Part shown: piece after piece, positions 23,827-32,901 of the stretch | Layout of the letters: the number at the start of each line of letters is the position of its first letter | Position numbering within the stretch: position 1 is the stretch's first letter | Origin: Chloroflexota bacterium | GTDB lineage: Bacteria > Chloroflexota > Anaerolineae > VGOG01 | Assembly: GCA_030611885.1 (NCBI GenBank) | Contig: JAUWOY010000018.1 | Coordinates: 1 to 54,256 of the forward strand | DNA: 54,256 nucleotides | Direction: 5' to 3' | The notes under the pieces: model-generated | The model's input: the letters and a program-made list of their open reading frames with translations, nothing else | What the model was told of the DNA's origin: nothing | Database searches by the model: none | Program-made: the position numbers and the translations under genes

Positions 23827-25041
23827 CTAGAAGACAAGCTCGACGCCGCTGATGCTCAATTCTTCATCTGTGACGATCCTGCACGGGGGAAGGGCGTCTA
23901 CATCCATGCCAGGCTCGTACTTGAAGATGGCGGCGATCTCCCTGTTGAGCATAAAAATGAAACGGGAAAGGGGCAGGTTCATGGAGCACGCATCCTGACA
24001 CTGACCACAGTTGACACAGGAATCCATGACGTGTACGGCCCGTACCATGGGCCACATGGTGTCAGGTGGAATCTCTCCGCCAAGTACGAAGCCCCTGTCC
24101 GGCTCCAGCCAGCAATCCTTGCAGTAGCAGATGGGGCAGGCATCCCTGCACCCAAAGCACTTGATGCACTGGCTGAACTGGCCAAACCAATAGTCAAATC
24201 TCTCATCGAGGCTCATGGCTTTGAACGGAGCGAAGTCCCTTTCCTGCCACTTCCGCGCCAGTTCAGTCGCCGCTTCGACTTTTCTCTTCCTGATTTCCAC
24301 GGCCTCGTCATCCGGCTGCTCAACGAGGATACAGCCGGCCTTGATGGCTCCATCAACGAGAGCGGAACCCTCCTCCGAACGGACCTCTATGAACGTGGCC
24401 TTCTTATCTACCACGCCCCACTTGCCACAGGCCAGGTCCGCCATGGTCGGGATGCTCGTCTCGCAGCGCCGGCAGTTCGCCCTCCTCCCATACCCCTTTT
24501 CTTCCAACTCTGTCAGGTCTCTTTCCCTCTCAGTCCCATCCTTCAACCTGACCGTGAGTTTACCGTCTTCGATGTCCTCCCCGACCACGTCAGCCGGATT
24601 GATGCCAAACTCCTCTTCGAACATCCGCTTGGCCGCTACCGGCGGCAGGGTGCCAGTGCAGTTCAGGCCCACGAGAAGCAGGTTCTCGAGGTTGATCTGC
24701 TCCCGCTTGGCGAGTTCAATGATCGCCTTGGCATCGCATGGCTTGCAGGTCACCGCTATCCTCAGGTCAGAAGCACCATCCAGGTATTCTTTCAGACAGC
24801 GGGCGATGTTGGGGGAAGCGCAATGCAAAGCCCCCGCTGTCCCTATCACCTCTTGCGGATCGGTGATCAAGACGGGTATGCCGTCGTACCTGTTGCCGTC
24901 TCTTGCTTTTACGGCCAGCACGGCATCCACGCGCTTGCTTTCCAGCGCAAATCTCAGAAGGGAGGTAACCGCGCCACCATATTCGGCCTTCGCCAGGTTC
25001 TCCTCGTTTGCGGACCAGGCCAGGGACATATCGCCTTTCAT
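23827..25041 (-). CDS. FrhB/FdhB-like beta subunit, full form
   Basis: A 404-residue protein from the ATG at 25041, which overlaps the fdhA stop in an ATGA. It matches the coenzyme F420 hydrogenase/dehydrogenase beta family: an N-terminal FrhB fold (DPQEVIGTAGALHCASPN, VTCKPCDAKAIIELAKREQ), a CRRCETSIPTMADLACGKWG segment, and C-terminal [4Fe-4S] motifs CIKCFGCRDACPICYCKDC and CVNCGQCQDACSM. The binding partner is the Cys-type formate dehydrogenase directly upstream. It probably carries FAD and shuttles electrons to MvhD/Hdr; whether it uses F420 cannot be told. Confidence 0.85.
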   Translation of the reverse strand: MKGDMSLAWSANEENLAKAEYGGAVTSLLRFALESKRVDAVLAVKARDGNRYDGIPVLITDPQEVIGTAGALHCASPNIARCLKEYLDGASDLRIAVTCKPCDAKAIIELAKREQINLENLLLVGLNCTGTLPPVAAKRMFEEEFGINPADVVGEDIEDGKLTVRLKDGTERERDLTELEEKGYGRRANCRRCETSIPTMADLACGKWGVVDKKATFIEVRSEEGSALVDGAIKAGCILVEQPDDEAVEIRKRKVEAATELARKWQERDFAPFKAMSLDERFDYWFGQFSQCIKCFGCRDACPICYCKDCWLEPDRGFVLGGEIPPDTMWPMVRAVHVMDSCVNCGQCQDACSMNLPLSRFIFMLNREIAAIFKYEPGMDVDALPPCRIVTDEELSISGVELVF

Positions 25042-27068
25042 TGTTTCACCTCCATTCTGACAGCACACACCTTGTATTCCGGCATCTTGCACGCTGGATC
25101 AAGCGCGGGGTTCGTCAGCACGTTGGCGCAGGCCTCGGCAAAGTGGAAGGGGACGAACAGCAGACCCGGCGGTACCTCCGTGGTTATCCTGGCTTGGGTC
25201 TCGATACTGCCCCGCCTGGTTTCCAGAGTGACCATAGCTCCGCTCCTGACCCTCGCCTTGGCGGCATCTGCGGGGTTGACCTGGACGAAACTCCGGGGGA
25301 CCTCGTCATTTAGCTTCGGAGTCCTGCGCGTCATCGTCCCGGTGTGATAGTGGAATATGCTCCTTCCGGTAGTCAGAACGTAGGGATACTCTTCGTCCGG
25401 CAATTCTGCCGGGGGCTTATAGTCCACCACCTGAAAGTGCCCTAACCCATCGGGGGTGTTGAACTTCTGAACGAACATGGTGGGCGTGCCCGGGTGATCC
25501 TCAGAGGGACAGGGCCAGTGAATCCCCCCCGCCGTCTGGCTGAGCCTTTCATAGGTGATCCCAGAGTAGGTAGGAACGCAACGTCTGATCTCCTCGAATA
25601 TCTCTCGCGCGGAGGAAAAGTCGAACTTGTTCTTGTAACCCATTCTTTCCGCCAATTGACACACAACCCACCAGTCGGGTTTGGCCTCGCCGGGGGGGTC
25701 TATGATCTTGTCTATTTTCTGCACCCTTCTATCAACCCAGGCGTGGATTCCCTCTCTCTCCACCCAGGTGGCCGCGGGCAGCACCACGTGGGCCAACTGC
25801 GCCGTCTCGGTGGGGAATATGTCCTGAACCACCAGGAATTCCAGGTTCTGCAACGACTTCCGCACATCGTTGACATCGGGGGCGGCCATCATGGGATTTG
25901 TCCCCACCACGTAGAGGAACTTGACCTTTTGCAGCATCACCGTGTATGGAAAGCCGGGCTTCGTGGGCAGGTTGTCCACCCTCCAGGCCTCCTGGAAGAA
26001 TTTCGCCGTCTCCTCGCCCACCCGCTTGAATCCAGGATAGAAGACGTTGAGACAGCCCATGTCGCCGGTGCCTTCACCGTTGATCTGCCCCCGCGTGGGG
26101 TTGACGCCGGTGCCTGGCCTCCCGTAGTGCCCGGCCAGCAACGCCAGGCTGGCGATGGCCTTCACGTTGTCCGTGGCGGTGGTATGCTGGTTCAGCCCTT
26201 GATCGTACAGAACGCAGCCCGTCTCCGCCGTGGCGTAGGCGATTGCGGCCTCCCTGATCGTTTCCAGCGGTACGCCGCTGATTTCCTCCATCTCCTTCAG
26301 ATCCAGAGAGGAAAGGTGCTGGCGCAGTTCCTCAATCCCGGCGGTCCTCGAAGCGATGAACTCCTCGTTCTCCAGCCCCTCGTTGAGGATGATGCTCATC
26401 ATGGCGTTGAGCACTGCCGCATCTGTGCCTGGCCTCAACTGAAGGTGGATGTCCCCCAGATACCTGGCGGTGACGGTGTTTCGGGGGTCCATCACGATCA
26501 CCTTGGTTCCTCTCTCCTTCGCCCTGAGCACCCTCATGGTCATCATGGGGAAGGTCTCTTTGAGATTGACGCCGGCCAGGAAGATGCAGTCTGCAAGTTC
26601 GATGTCAATCTCGGAGGTCTCCATCACGCCAGAGCCCACCGTGGGGCCAAGGCCGGCCGCTGAGGGGGAGTGGCACAGTCGGCCACAGTACTCCACGTTG
26701 TTAGTGCCCATGACCACGCGGGTGAACTTCTGCAACACGTAGGCGTCCTCGTTGGTGTTTTTCCCTGAGGCGAGCAGGCCAAACGTCTGCGGGGTGGCTT
26801 CTTTGAGCCTGCTAGCGATGAGATCGAGTGCCTCCTCCCAGGAAGTCTCCTCAAGCACGCCGTTCTTTCTCACCAGCGGCGTCTTCAGCCTGTCCTCAGC
26901 GTAGAGGAACTGATAGGCGTTCTTCCCTTTGGGGCAGTTCTTCCCCTCGTTTACCGGGTGCTCCTTCCACGGCTCCTGGCCTATGATCTTGCCATCCTTC
27001 ACGACCAGATAGATCCCACAGCCACAACTGCAATAGGGGCATATAGCAGCCTTATACTCAATGTTCAT
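25038..27068 (-). CDS. fdhA: Formate dehydrogenase alpha subunit, Cys form
   Basis: A 676-residue paralogue of the Sec enzyme at 18560. The N-terminal [4Fe-4S] motif CPYCSCGCG and the Mo/W-bis-PGD domains are intact. The residue corresponding to Sec is Cys 132 in EYCGRLCHSPSAAGL, so this copy needs no Sec machinery. I chose the ATG at 27068, 11 nt inside the mvhD end; it matches the paralogue's N-terminus. mvhD, this gene and the FrhB-like gene overlap and form one translational unit. It should oxidise formate, or reduce CO2, in a complex with MvhD and Hdr. Confidence 0.93.
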   Translation of the reverse strand: MNIEYKAAICPYCSCGCGIYLVVKDGKIIGQEPWKEHPVNEGKNCPKGKNAYQFLYAEDRLKTPLVRKNGVLEETSWEEALDLIASRLKEATPQTFGLLASGKNTNEDAYVLQKFTRVVMGTNNVEYCGRLCHSPSAAGLGPTVGSGVMETSEIDIELADCIFLAGVNLKETFPMMTMRVLRAKERGTKVIVMDPRNTVTARYLGDIHLQLRPGTDAAVLNAMMSIILNEGLENEEFIASRTAGIEELRQHLSSLDLKEMEEISGVPLETIREAAIAYATAETGCVLYDQGLNQHTTATDNVKAIASLALLAGHYGRPGTGVNPTRGQINGEGTGDMGCLNVFYPGFKRVGEETAKFFQEAWRVDNLPTKPGFPYTVMLQKVKFLYVVGTNPMMAAPDVNDVRKSLQNLEFLVVQDIFPTETAQLAHVVLPAATWVEREGIHAWVDRRVQKIDKIIDPPGEAKPDWWVVCQLAERMGYKNKFDFSSAREIFEEIRRCVPTYSGITYERLSQTAGGIHWPCPSEDHPGTPTMFVQKFNTPDGLGHFQVVDYKPPAELPDEEYPYVLTTGRSIFHYHTGTMTRRTPKLNDEVPRSFVQVNPADAAKARVRSGAMVTLETRRGSIETQARITTEVPPGLLFVPFHFAEACANVLTNPALDPACKMPEYKVCAVRMEVKQ

Positions 27069-27486
27069 TTCCCCTCCTCCCAAAAGGGCTGGGGCCAAGT
27101 CGTTTGATGGTCTCAGTGAATTCGGCGACCACCTCGGCCACCTTCGGGGCTTCGGATGCCGCGATCCATTCCAGCCTCAGCCTGTCCTGGCCGATTCCGA
27201 CGGCTTCCAGGAAAGGTTTAAGGGCCATAACCCTTCTTCGAGCGTTCAGGTTGCCCTTCTGGTAATGGCACTGTCCGGGGTGGCAACCGGAAACCAGGAC
27301 GCCGTCTGCACCCAGGGCAAACGCTTTGAGGATGAAGACTGGGTCTACCCGTCCCGTACACATCACGCGGATAACGTCCACATTGGGCGGCTGCTCCATG
27401 CGAGAGATGCCGGCCGTGTCGGCCGCGGCGTAGGTGCACCAGTTACACATGAAGCCGACGATCCGCGGTTCAAAGGCAGCACTCAT
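27058..27486 (-). CDS. mvhD: MvhD-like iron-sulfur subunit, copy 2
   Basis: A 142-residue protein from the ATG at 27486. It has the same signature as copy 1 (FMCNWCTYAAADTAG, VMCTGRV, GVLVSGCHPGQCHY). It follows the NuoG/HdrA-C fusion gene and overlaps the next fdhA, so it is the expected electron bridge between formate dehydrogenase and HdrA. The 70 bases before its ATG match those before copy 1, showing a shared segmental duplication. Confidence 0.9.
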   Translation of the reverse strand: MSAAFEPRIVGFMCNWCTYAAADTAGISRMEQPPNVDVIRVMCTGRVDPVFILKAFALGADGVLVSGCHPGQCHYQKGNLNARRRVMALKPFLEAVGIGQDRLRLEWIAASEAPKVAEVVAEFTETIKRLGPSPFGRRGNEH

Positions 27487-27514
27487 AACGTCCAAACCTC
27501 CATTTCTGCTTCTC

Positions 27515-27572
27515 CTACCCACCCATCTCAGCGAACATCGTTTGCGGGTCGAAATGGGCATCGGTGGATGTG
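27515..27572 (-). pseudogene. 3' relic of a PIN toxin gene
   Basis: Read on the minus strand the segment gives STDAHFDPQTMFAEMGG then TAG. It matches the end of the intact PIN gene at 22714 (ISTDIHFD...LDPQTMFAEKER then TAG) with a 27-base internal deletion between two GAC copies. It begins 5 nt after the stop of the NuoG/HdrA-C gene, marking one edge of a PIN-mvhD duplication. Confidence 0.75.
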
Positions 27573-27577
27573 TTCCT

Positions 27578-29356
27578 TCAAGCCTCCACCAGGACAAGAG
27601 GCATCACAAACAACCCCTCGATTTGAGCGACGATTTGTTCGTCGGTAAAGTGTAATGCCTCAATAGCACCGGCCGGGCAAGTCGCCGCGCAGGTGCCACA
27701 TCCCTTGCACAGGGCCGCGTTGACCTCGGCCTTGCCCTCGATGAGCGAGATGGCTGTGTACGGGCAGACGAGGATACAGTCACCGCAGCCCACACACCAC
27801 TCAGTAATAACCTTGGCCGTAGTGGGCGAGATGGTCACTTCCCCCTTATCCAGCATCGCCAGGGCCATGGAGGCCGCCGCGCCAGCGTGGGCCACCGTAT
27901 CCGGCACGTCCCTGGGTCCTTGAGCGGTACCGGCCAGGAAAACACCGTCGGTGTTGGTCTCCACCGGCCGCATCTTGGGATGGGCCTCGGCGAAGAAGCC
28001 ATCTGGGGTGCGACCCAGGCCGAAGAGTGAGGCCACCCGGTCGGCGTCGTGCGGGGCCTCGATGGCCGTGCTGAGTACCACCATGTCCACATCCGCCGCC
28101 ACCACACGCCCCAGGTCAGCATCCTCGGCCTTGACGCGCAGTTTGCCGTCGGGGAGCACCTCTACCTCGGCGCCGCGACCACGCACGAAGGTGACGCCCT
28201 CCTCCTGCACCCGTTCGTAGAACTCCTCGTAGCCCTTGCCGAAGGCGCGCATGTCCATGTAGAACTCGTACACCTCGGCCCCGGTCTTGTCGCGCACCAG
28301 GTGGGCCTGCTTGAGCGAGTACATGCAGCAGAAGCGCGAGCAATACTTGTGCGCGTGGTGGTCCCGGCTGCCCACGCAGTGGATGATGGCCACGCGCTCA
28401 GGCTTGCGCCCATCGGCCAGCAGGATATCGCCACCGGTAGGGCCGCCGGCGTTGGATAGGCGCTCGAACTCCATCCCGGTGATGATGTTAGGCGACTCGC
28501 CGTAGGAATACTGGACAAGTTGAGCGGGGTCCCACATCTCAAAGCCGGTGGCGACGATGATGGTCCCCACGTCCAGTTCCAGGATCTCGTCTTGCTGGTC
28601 GAAGTTGATCGCGCCGGCCTCGCACACCATCTGGCAAAGCCCACAGGCGTCCGCGATCTCGCCCTCGGTGCGGTCGTTCTGGCGGAAGTGAATACAGGCA
28701 TCAGTATCAATCACCGGCACCAGCGGCATTGCTTGCAGTGAGGGCACCCAGATGGCGCTGGTGGGGCCCAGCGGCTTCTCTTTGTAGATCGCCTCCTTCT
28801 CCAGCACGATCTCAATGGCGCCGGTGGGGCACATGATGGTGCAGGCCCCGCAGCCGATGCACTGGCTGCTCTCTTCCAGGAAGGGCGGCCCCACCCGCCG
28901 CTCGATGCCCCGCTGGGAGAAGTTCAGCACATCGGCCTTGACTAGTTCGTGGCACGTGCGCACGCACAGACCGCAGAGGATACATTTCTCGTCCGGCTCG
29001 TCCGTTGGGAAAGGCGGCTCTGTGATGCCATACTCCCGCGCCAGGTCCTGGATTACCGGCACATTGGGGCAGCGCGAAAGAAGCAGCCCCAAGACGGCCT
29101 GGCGGGCCTCGATGACGACCGGGGAGCGAGTCTTGATCTCCAGCCCATCCCACGCGGGGTACGTGCAGGATGTTTCCAGCCTGGAGCGGCCACGGCGAAT
29201 CACCTCCACTATGCAAAGGCGGCAGGCGCCGAAGGGCTCCAGGAGTGGGTGATAGCACAAAGTAGGAATCTCAATCCCAGCCTGCCGGGCGACCTCAAGG
29301 ACAGTCTGCCCTTCTTCGGCCTGGATCTCTTGTCCGTCAATGGTAAGTGTGACCAT
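27578..29356 (-). CDS. NuoG-type Fe-S module fused to HdrA C-terminal half
   Basis: A 592-residue protein. Residues 1-180 are NuoG/HydA-like: a [2Fe-2S] set (Cys 34, 45, 48, 64) and two [4Fe-4S] motifs (Cys 125-135 and 166-176). From about 205 on it matches the second half of HdrA: the ferredoxin-like insert (VIDTDAC, ACGLCQMVCEAGAI), the flavin-domain part VGTIIVATGFEMWDP, IIHCVGSRD, YCSRFCCMYSLKQAH, DTDGVFLAGTAQGPRDV, and two terminal [4Fe-4S] motifs (CVGCGDCILVCP, CKGCGTCAATCP). The first HdrA half, with the GxGxxG FAD motif, is a separate protein at 32898. Together they should rebuild one HdrA flavoprotein tied to the NADH module. Confidence 0.88.
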   Translation of the reverse strand: MVTLTIDGQEIQAEEGQTVLEVARQAGIEIPTLCYHPLLEPFGACRLCIVEVIRRGRSRLETSCTYPAWDGLEIKTRSPVVIEARQAVLGLLLSRCPNVPVIQDLAREYGITEPPFPTDEPDEKCILCGLCVRTCHELVKADVLNFSQRGIERRVGPPFLEESSQCIGCGACTIMCPTGAIEIVLEKEAIYKEKPLGPTSAIWVPSLQAMPLVPVIDTDACIHFRQNDRTEGEIADACGLCQMVCEAGAINFDQQDEILELDVGTIIVATGFEMWDPAQLVQYSYGESPNIITGMEFERLSNAGGPTGGDILLADGRKPERVAIIHCVGSRDHHAHKYCSRFCCMYSLKQAHLVRDKTGAEVYEFYMDMRAFGKGYEEFYERVQEEGVTFVRGRGAEVEVLPDGKLRVKAEDADLGRVVAADVDMVVLSTAIEAPHDADRVASLFGLGRTPDGFFAEAHPKMRPVETNTDGVFLAGTAQGPRDVPDTVAHAGAAASMALAMLDKGEVTISPTTAKVITEWCVGCGDCILVCPYTAISLIEGKAEVNAALCKGCGTCAATCPAGAIEALHFTDEQIVAQIEGLFVMPLVLVEA

Positions 29357-29388
29357 ACGGCTCTCCTCGTTTTATGTGATTGGAACTA

Positions 29389-29967
29389 TTATTTCTCGTC
29401 CGGTGGGCGTGCAGCCTCGGCCCGAGTGCGGGCCAGCAAGTCCGTAACTCCCAACCGGGCAGCCCATTTATCCAGGTAAGCCTGATCCAGATCAGGCTCT
29501 TGAATCTCGTATACCTCCAGTGCGTCTTGAAGTTGACGGTCGAGCACCGGTGAGATTTTATACCAACGTAGTTTGTTCAGGATGGTATCTTCCGGGCTGT
29601 TCACCCACAACGGGCGTCCAAACATGGTCACCCGCCGCCGGCGATAAAAGTCCTCACGTGCATAAGGTTCATCGCGACGCACCCAAAAGTCCACCTTGAA
29701 AGACTGTTCCAGGTGGATAATGTTAAAGTGTGAACGTTTGGCTATCGCTTCCTCAATCACGAAACTGGGCGCACAAAAGTCGGCCTCCAGCGCACAAGCC
29801 AGGGACGCGGCTTTGCTGGCCGGGATCTCGACGATCATGTCGGCGTCGTGAGTAAAGCGTGGTCGCCCCCAATAGTTGGAGGCAAACGAACCAACGAGCA
29901 TATAGGGAATATCCAGTCGCTCTAGTTGATCAATGACGAAGAGCAGAACCTCGCTCTGGGTGCTCAT
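29389..29967 (-). CDS. Nucleotidyltransferase-like protein (AbiEii/DUF6036 type)
   Basis: A 192-residue protein. YMLVGSFASNYWGRPRFTHDADMIVEI (about residues 20-46) is the GSx(n)DxD core of nucleotidyltransferase-fold toxins and their relatives, followed by KVDFWVRRDEPYAREDFYRR. The gene overlaps the small upstream gene by 4 nt, so the two form a pair like a toxin-antitoxin or abortive-infection module. The pair interrupts the Hdr-Nuo operon between nuoF and the NuoG/HdrA-C fusion. Confidence 0.65.
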   Translation of the reverse strand: MSTQSEVLLFVIDQLERLDIPYMLVGSFASNYWGRPRFTHDADMIVEIPASKAASLACALEADFCAPSFVIEEAIAKRSHFNIIHLEQSFKVDFWVRRDEPYAREDFYRRRRVTMFGRPLWVNSPEDTILNKLRWYKISPVLDRQLQDALEVYEIQEPDLDQAYLDKWAARLGVTDLLARTRAEAARPPDEK

Positions 29968-30221
29968 TGACCTCCCCTCGTTTGTATATCTTGCAGATGT
30001 CGCTCTACCTGTAGCGCCAGACCGCGTGGTAGAACACGACGGCGCATTTGCCGTTTGAGATCATCAGCACTGATGTCTGGATAACGGTCGAGAATCGAAG
30101 CCCGCACGATAGCGACACCGTCTTCGTACATCTCCGCCGCCAGCGCGATGCGTTGCTCGCCGCTCATACGGCGATAAATCTGCACGCGCAGCCACTCGGT
30201 CTGAGGGTCCCTGACGCCCAT
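29964..30221 (-). CDS. Small partner of nucleotidyltransferase
   Basis: An 85-residue helical protein (RVQIYRRMSGEQRIALAAEMYEDGVAIVRASILDRYPDIS). It resembles short proteins that precede DUF6036-type nucleotidyltransferase genes. Its ATG lies 1 nt after the nuoF stop and its end overlaps the next gene. No DNA-binding motif is obvious. Role as antitoxin is inference. Confidence 0.5.
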   Translation of the reverse strand: MGVRDPQTEWLRVQIYRRMSGEQRIALAAEMYEDGVAIVRASILDRYPDISADDLKRQMRRRVLPRGLALQVERHLQDIQTRGGQ

Positions 30222-30222
30222 T

Positions 30223-32007
30223 CTATCTCACGCCCACCGCGTCGAACTTGCAGACGTCGTGACAGACGCCGCACTTGATGCACAGCGCCGGGTCAATAAC
30301 GTGTAGCTCCTTCTTCTCCCCGCTGATTGCCTCCTGCGGGCACTTGCGGCGGCAGAGGCCACAGCCGGTGCACAGGTCCTCAATGATGTAGTACTCGATC
30401 AGCGCCTTGCAGACGCCGGCCGGGCACTTGTGGTCCACGATGTGGGCCACGTACTCGTCGCGGAAGTAGCGCAGCGTGCTGAGGACGGGATTGGGCGCCG
30501 TCTTGCCGAGTTGACACAGCGCAGTCTGTTGGACTGCCCAGGCCAGCGTTTCGAGCCGGTCAATGTCGGCCATTGTGCCCCGGCCTTCGGTGATGTCAGT
30601 CAGGATGTCGAGCATGCATTTGATGCCTTCACGGCAAGGCACGCACTTGCCGCACGACTCCTCCTTGAGGAAGTCGAGGAAGTAGCGGGCGATGTCCACC
30701 ATGCAGGTGCGATCATCCATGACGATCAGGCCTCCGGAGCCCATCATCGAGCCCGCTTCGACCAAACTATCGTAATCCACTGGCAGGTCGAGCAGACTGG
30801 CAGGGATGCAGCCGCCCGACGGCCCGCCGGTCTGCACCGCTTTGAATTCCCTGCCATCAGGGATACCGCCGCCGATGTCGTAGATGATCTCGCGCAGCGT
30901 GATGCCCATCGGCACCTCGACCAGGCCGGGGTTCTGGATCTTGCCCACCAGGCAGAAAGTCTTGGTGCCCTTGCTTCCCTCGGTCCCGATGGAGGCGAAC
31001 CAGTCGGCGCCGTTGTTGATGATGAGCGGGACATCAGCCCAGGTCTCCACGTTGTTGAGACAACTGGGACAGTCCCACAACCCCCGCTCAGTGGCGTGGA
31101 AGTGCTTGGGACGTGGTTCGCCAACTTTGCCCTCCAGCGACTGCATAAGCGCGCTGGATTCGCCACACACAAACGCGCCGGCGCCACGCACGATCTTGAT
31201 ATCGAAGTTAAACCCGCTGCCCAGTATGTCCTCACCCAGCAGACCATACTCCCGTGCCTGCTCGATGGCAATTCCCAGGTTCTTTATGGCCAACGGGTAT
31301 TCATCCCGCACGTAGATATAGCCCTCATGCGCGCCGATGGCATAGCCACCGATGGTCATACCCTCAAGAATGGCATGCGGATCGCCTTCCATCAAGCTGC
31401 GGTTCATAAAGGCACCCGGGTCTCCCTCGTCGCCATTGGCGATAACGTACCTTACGTCGCCGGGAGCCCGACGTGCTGACTCCCACTTACGCCCGGTGGG
31501 GAAGCCAGCCCCGCCACGGCCCCGCAGACCTGATTTCTTGACTTCCTCGATAATATCCTCGGAGGTCATTGAGGAGAGCGCCGTGGCCAGCGCCTGGTAG
31601 CCCCCCGCAGCGATGTATTCTTCGATGGATTGGGGGTTGATCATCCCGCATCTGTGCATCACGAGGCGCACCTGCTTGCTATAGAAGGGGATATCGCCAT
31701 AGTAGGGGATGGCCTCGTGCGCCTCTGGCTGCTTGTATGCCAACCGCTCAACGACGCGGCCCTTGACCAGCGTCTCCTCCACCAGTTCAGGCACATCGGC
31801 GGGTTCCACGTGGGTATAGCAGAAACCGTCGGGCTGGACGAGCACCACAGGGCCCATGGCGCAGAAACCTCGGCAGGCGGTCTGTACAATCCCAATCTCA
31901 TCCGTCAAGCCGTACCTTTTGATCTCTTCTTGAAAAGCCGTTATCAGCCCTGGTGAGCGATCGTGGAGGCAACTTATCAGCACGTCAGCTCGATGTTGTT
32001 CGGCCAT
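30223..32007 (-). CDS. nuoF: NuoF-like NADH-binding flavoprotein subunit
   Basis: A 594-residue protein. Residues about 1-100 are a thioredoxin-like [2Fe-2S] domain (ACRGFCAMGP). The FMN/NADH Rossmann part has GLRGRGGAGFPTGRKWE and ANGDEGDPGAFMNRSLMEGDPH; the SLBB part is followed by the [4Fe-4S] motif ESCGKCVPCREG, and the C-terminus has two ferredoxin motifs (CTGCGLCRRKCP, CIKCGVCHDVCKFDAVG). This matches the HydB/HndC/NfnB-linked NuoF group that oxidises NADH in bifurcating enzymes. It follows nuoE and the [2Fe-2S] gene at 2-18 nt spacing. Confidence 0.92.
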   Translation of the reverse strand: MAEQHRADVLISCLHDRSPGLITAFQEEIKRYGLTDEIGIVQTACRGFCAMGPVVLVQPDGFCYTHVEPADVPELVEETLVKGRVVERLAYKQPEAHEAIPYYGDIPFYSKQVRLVMHRCGMINPQSIEEYIAAGGYQALATALSSMTSEDIIEEVKKSGLRGRGGAGFPTGRKWESARRAPGDVRYVIANGDEGDPGAFMNRSLMEGDPHAILEGMTIGGYAIGAHEGYIYVRDEYPLAIKNLGIAIEQAREYGLLGEDILGSGFNFDIKIVRGAGAFVCGESSALMQSLEGKVGEPRPKHFHATERGLWDCPSCLNNVETWADVPLIINNGADWFASIGTEGSKGTKTFCLVGKIQNPGLVEVPMGITLREIIYDIGGGIPDGREFKAVQTGGPSGGCIPASLLDLPVDYDSLVEAGSMMGSGGLIVMDDRTCMVDIARYFLDFLKEESCGKCVPCREGIKCMLDILTDITEGRGTMADIDRLETLAWAVQQTALCQLGKTAPNPVLSTLRYFRDEYVAHIVDHKCPAGVCKALIEYYIIEDLCTGCGLCRRKCPQEAISGEKKELHVIDPALCIKCGVCHDVCKFDAVGVR

Positions 32008-32008
32008 C

Positions 32009-32392
32009 TCATCCCTCCTGCCCTGTTGCTATTCGTCCAACGACCCACTCTTCCACCACACCACCCTGCACCAAGTGTTCCTCGATGAGGCGCGGCGCCA
32101 TCTTGGGATTGACGTTGCCGTAGGTGATGCGGGGTTCGTTACCCTGCTGGATATCCACCAGCGGCTCTTTCGAGCACATGCCAATACAGCCGACGGTGGT
32201 AATGTGAGCCTCGATGCCGCGTGCGTCCAACTCGGCCAGAATGGCTTGCATCACCTCACGGGCGCCAGCCGAGATGCCACAGGTCCCCATGCCTACGGTG
32301 ATGGTCGTGTTCGTCGCAGTGCGGGCCTTAATGTCTCTCTGCAATCGTGTCCGTAACCCCTGGAGTTCTTCGAAATTATTAAGTCTTGGCAT
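32009..32392 (-). CDS. Thioredoxin-like [2Fe-2S] protein (HndB-like)
   Basis: A 127-residue protein with MGTCGISAGAREV and TVGCIGMCSKEPLVDI, four cysteines in the CxnC...CxxxC layout of thioredoxin-fold [2Fe-2S] ferredoxins. Stand-alone copies between nuoE and nuoF are typical of NADH-dependent bifurcating hydrogenases and formate dehydrogenases. In the second dehydrogenase operon the same domain is fused to the front of NuoF (44218). Confidence 0.88.
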   Translation of the reverse strand: MPRLNNFEELQGLRTRLQRDIKARTATNTTITVGMGTCGISAGAREVMQAILAELDARGIEAHITTVGCIGMCSKEPLVDIQQGNEPRITYGNVNPKMAPRLIEEHLVQGGVVEEWVVGRIATGQEG

Positions 32393-32409
32393 TTTATCCT
32401 TCCCTCAAT

Positions 32410-32901
32410 CTAGCCTGTAGTCGGCGCCCCCGCTGGCTTCACCTTGCCGCCAGCCAGTTTGGCGATCAACCTGGTGGCCTTGTCGGAGTTCATAGAGGCG
32501 TGGGGATCCTCGTTGACCACAATTATGGGGGCCAATGCACAGGCACCCAGACAACGCACTGCCTCCAGCGAGAATTTGCCATCGGAAGTGGTCTGACCAG
32601 CTTTGATGCCCAGTTCCCGTTCCAGTGCCTCCAGAATGCGCTGACCTCCCCGGACATGACAGGCCGTACCCAGGCAGACCCGGCAGATGTACTCACCCTT
32701 CGGCTGCAGGCTGAAGGCTCCGAAGAAGGTGGCCATGCGATATATCTCACCGATGGACATGTCCAGCCGCTGGGCCGCCAGTTCCAGCGCCTCGCGCGGC
32801 AGGTAGTTGTACTCGTGCTGGATGTCCTGCAGCACCGCCAGGCTGGCCGTCCGGTCAGCGCCGTAGCGATCAATGATCTCGTTGATTCGATCCAGGTTCA
32901 T
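32410..32901 (-). CDS. nuoE: NuoE-like [2Fe-2S] subunit
   Basis: A 163-residue protein from the ATG at 32901, which overlaps the hdrA-N stop (ATGA). It has LAVLQDIQHEYNYLPREALE, CLGTACHVRGGQRILEAL and EAVRCLGACALAPII, with the four cysteines of the NuoE [2Fe-2S] cluster. It carries electrons from the NuoF flavin. Its translational coupling to hdrA-N ties the NADH module to the Hdr part. Confidence 0.92.
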   Translation of the reverse strand: MNLDRINEIIDRYGADRTASLAVLQDIQHEYNYLPREALELAAQRLDMSIGEIYRMATFFGAFSLQPKGEYICRVCLGTACHVRGGQRILEALERELGIKAGQTTSDGKFSLEAVRCLGACALAPIIVVNEDPHASMNSDKATRLIAKLAGGKVKPAGAPTTG

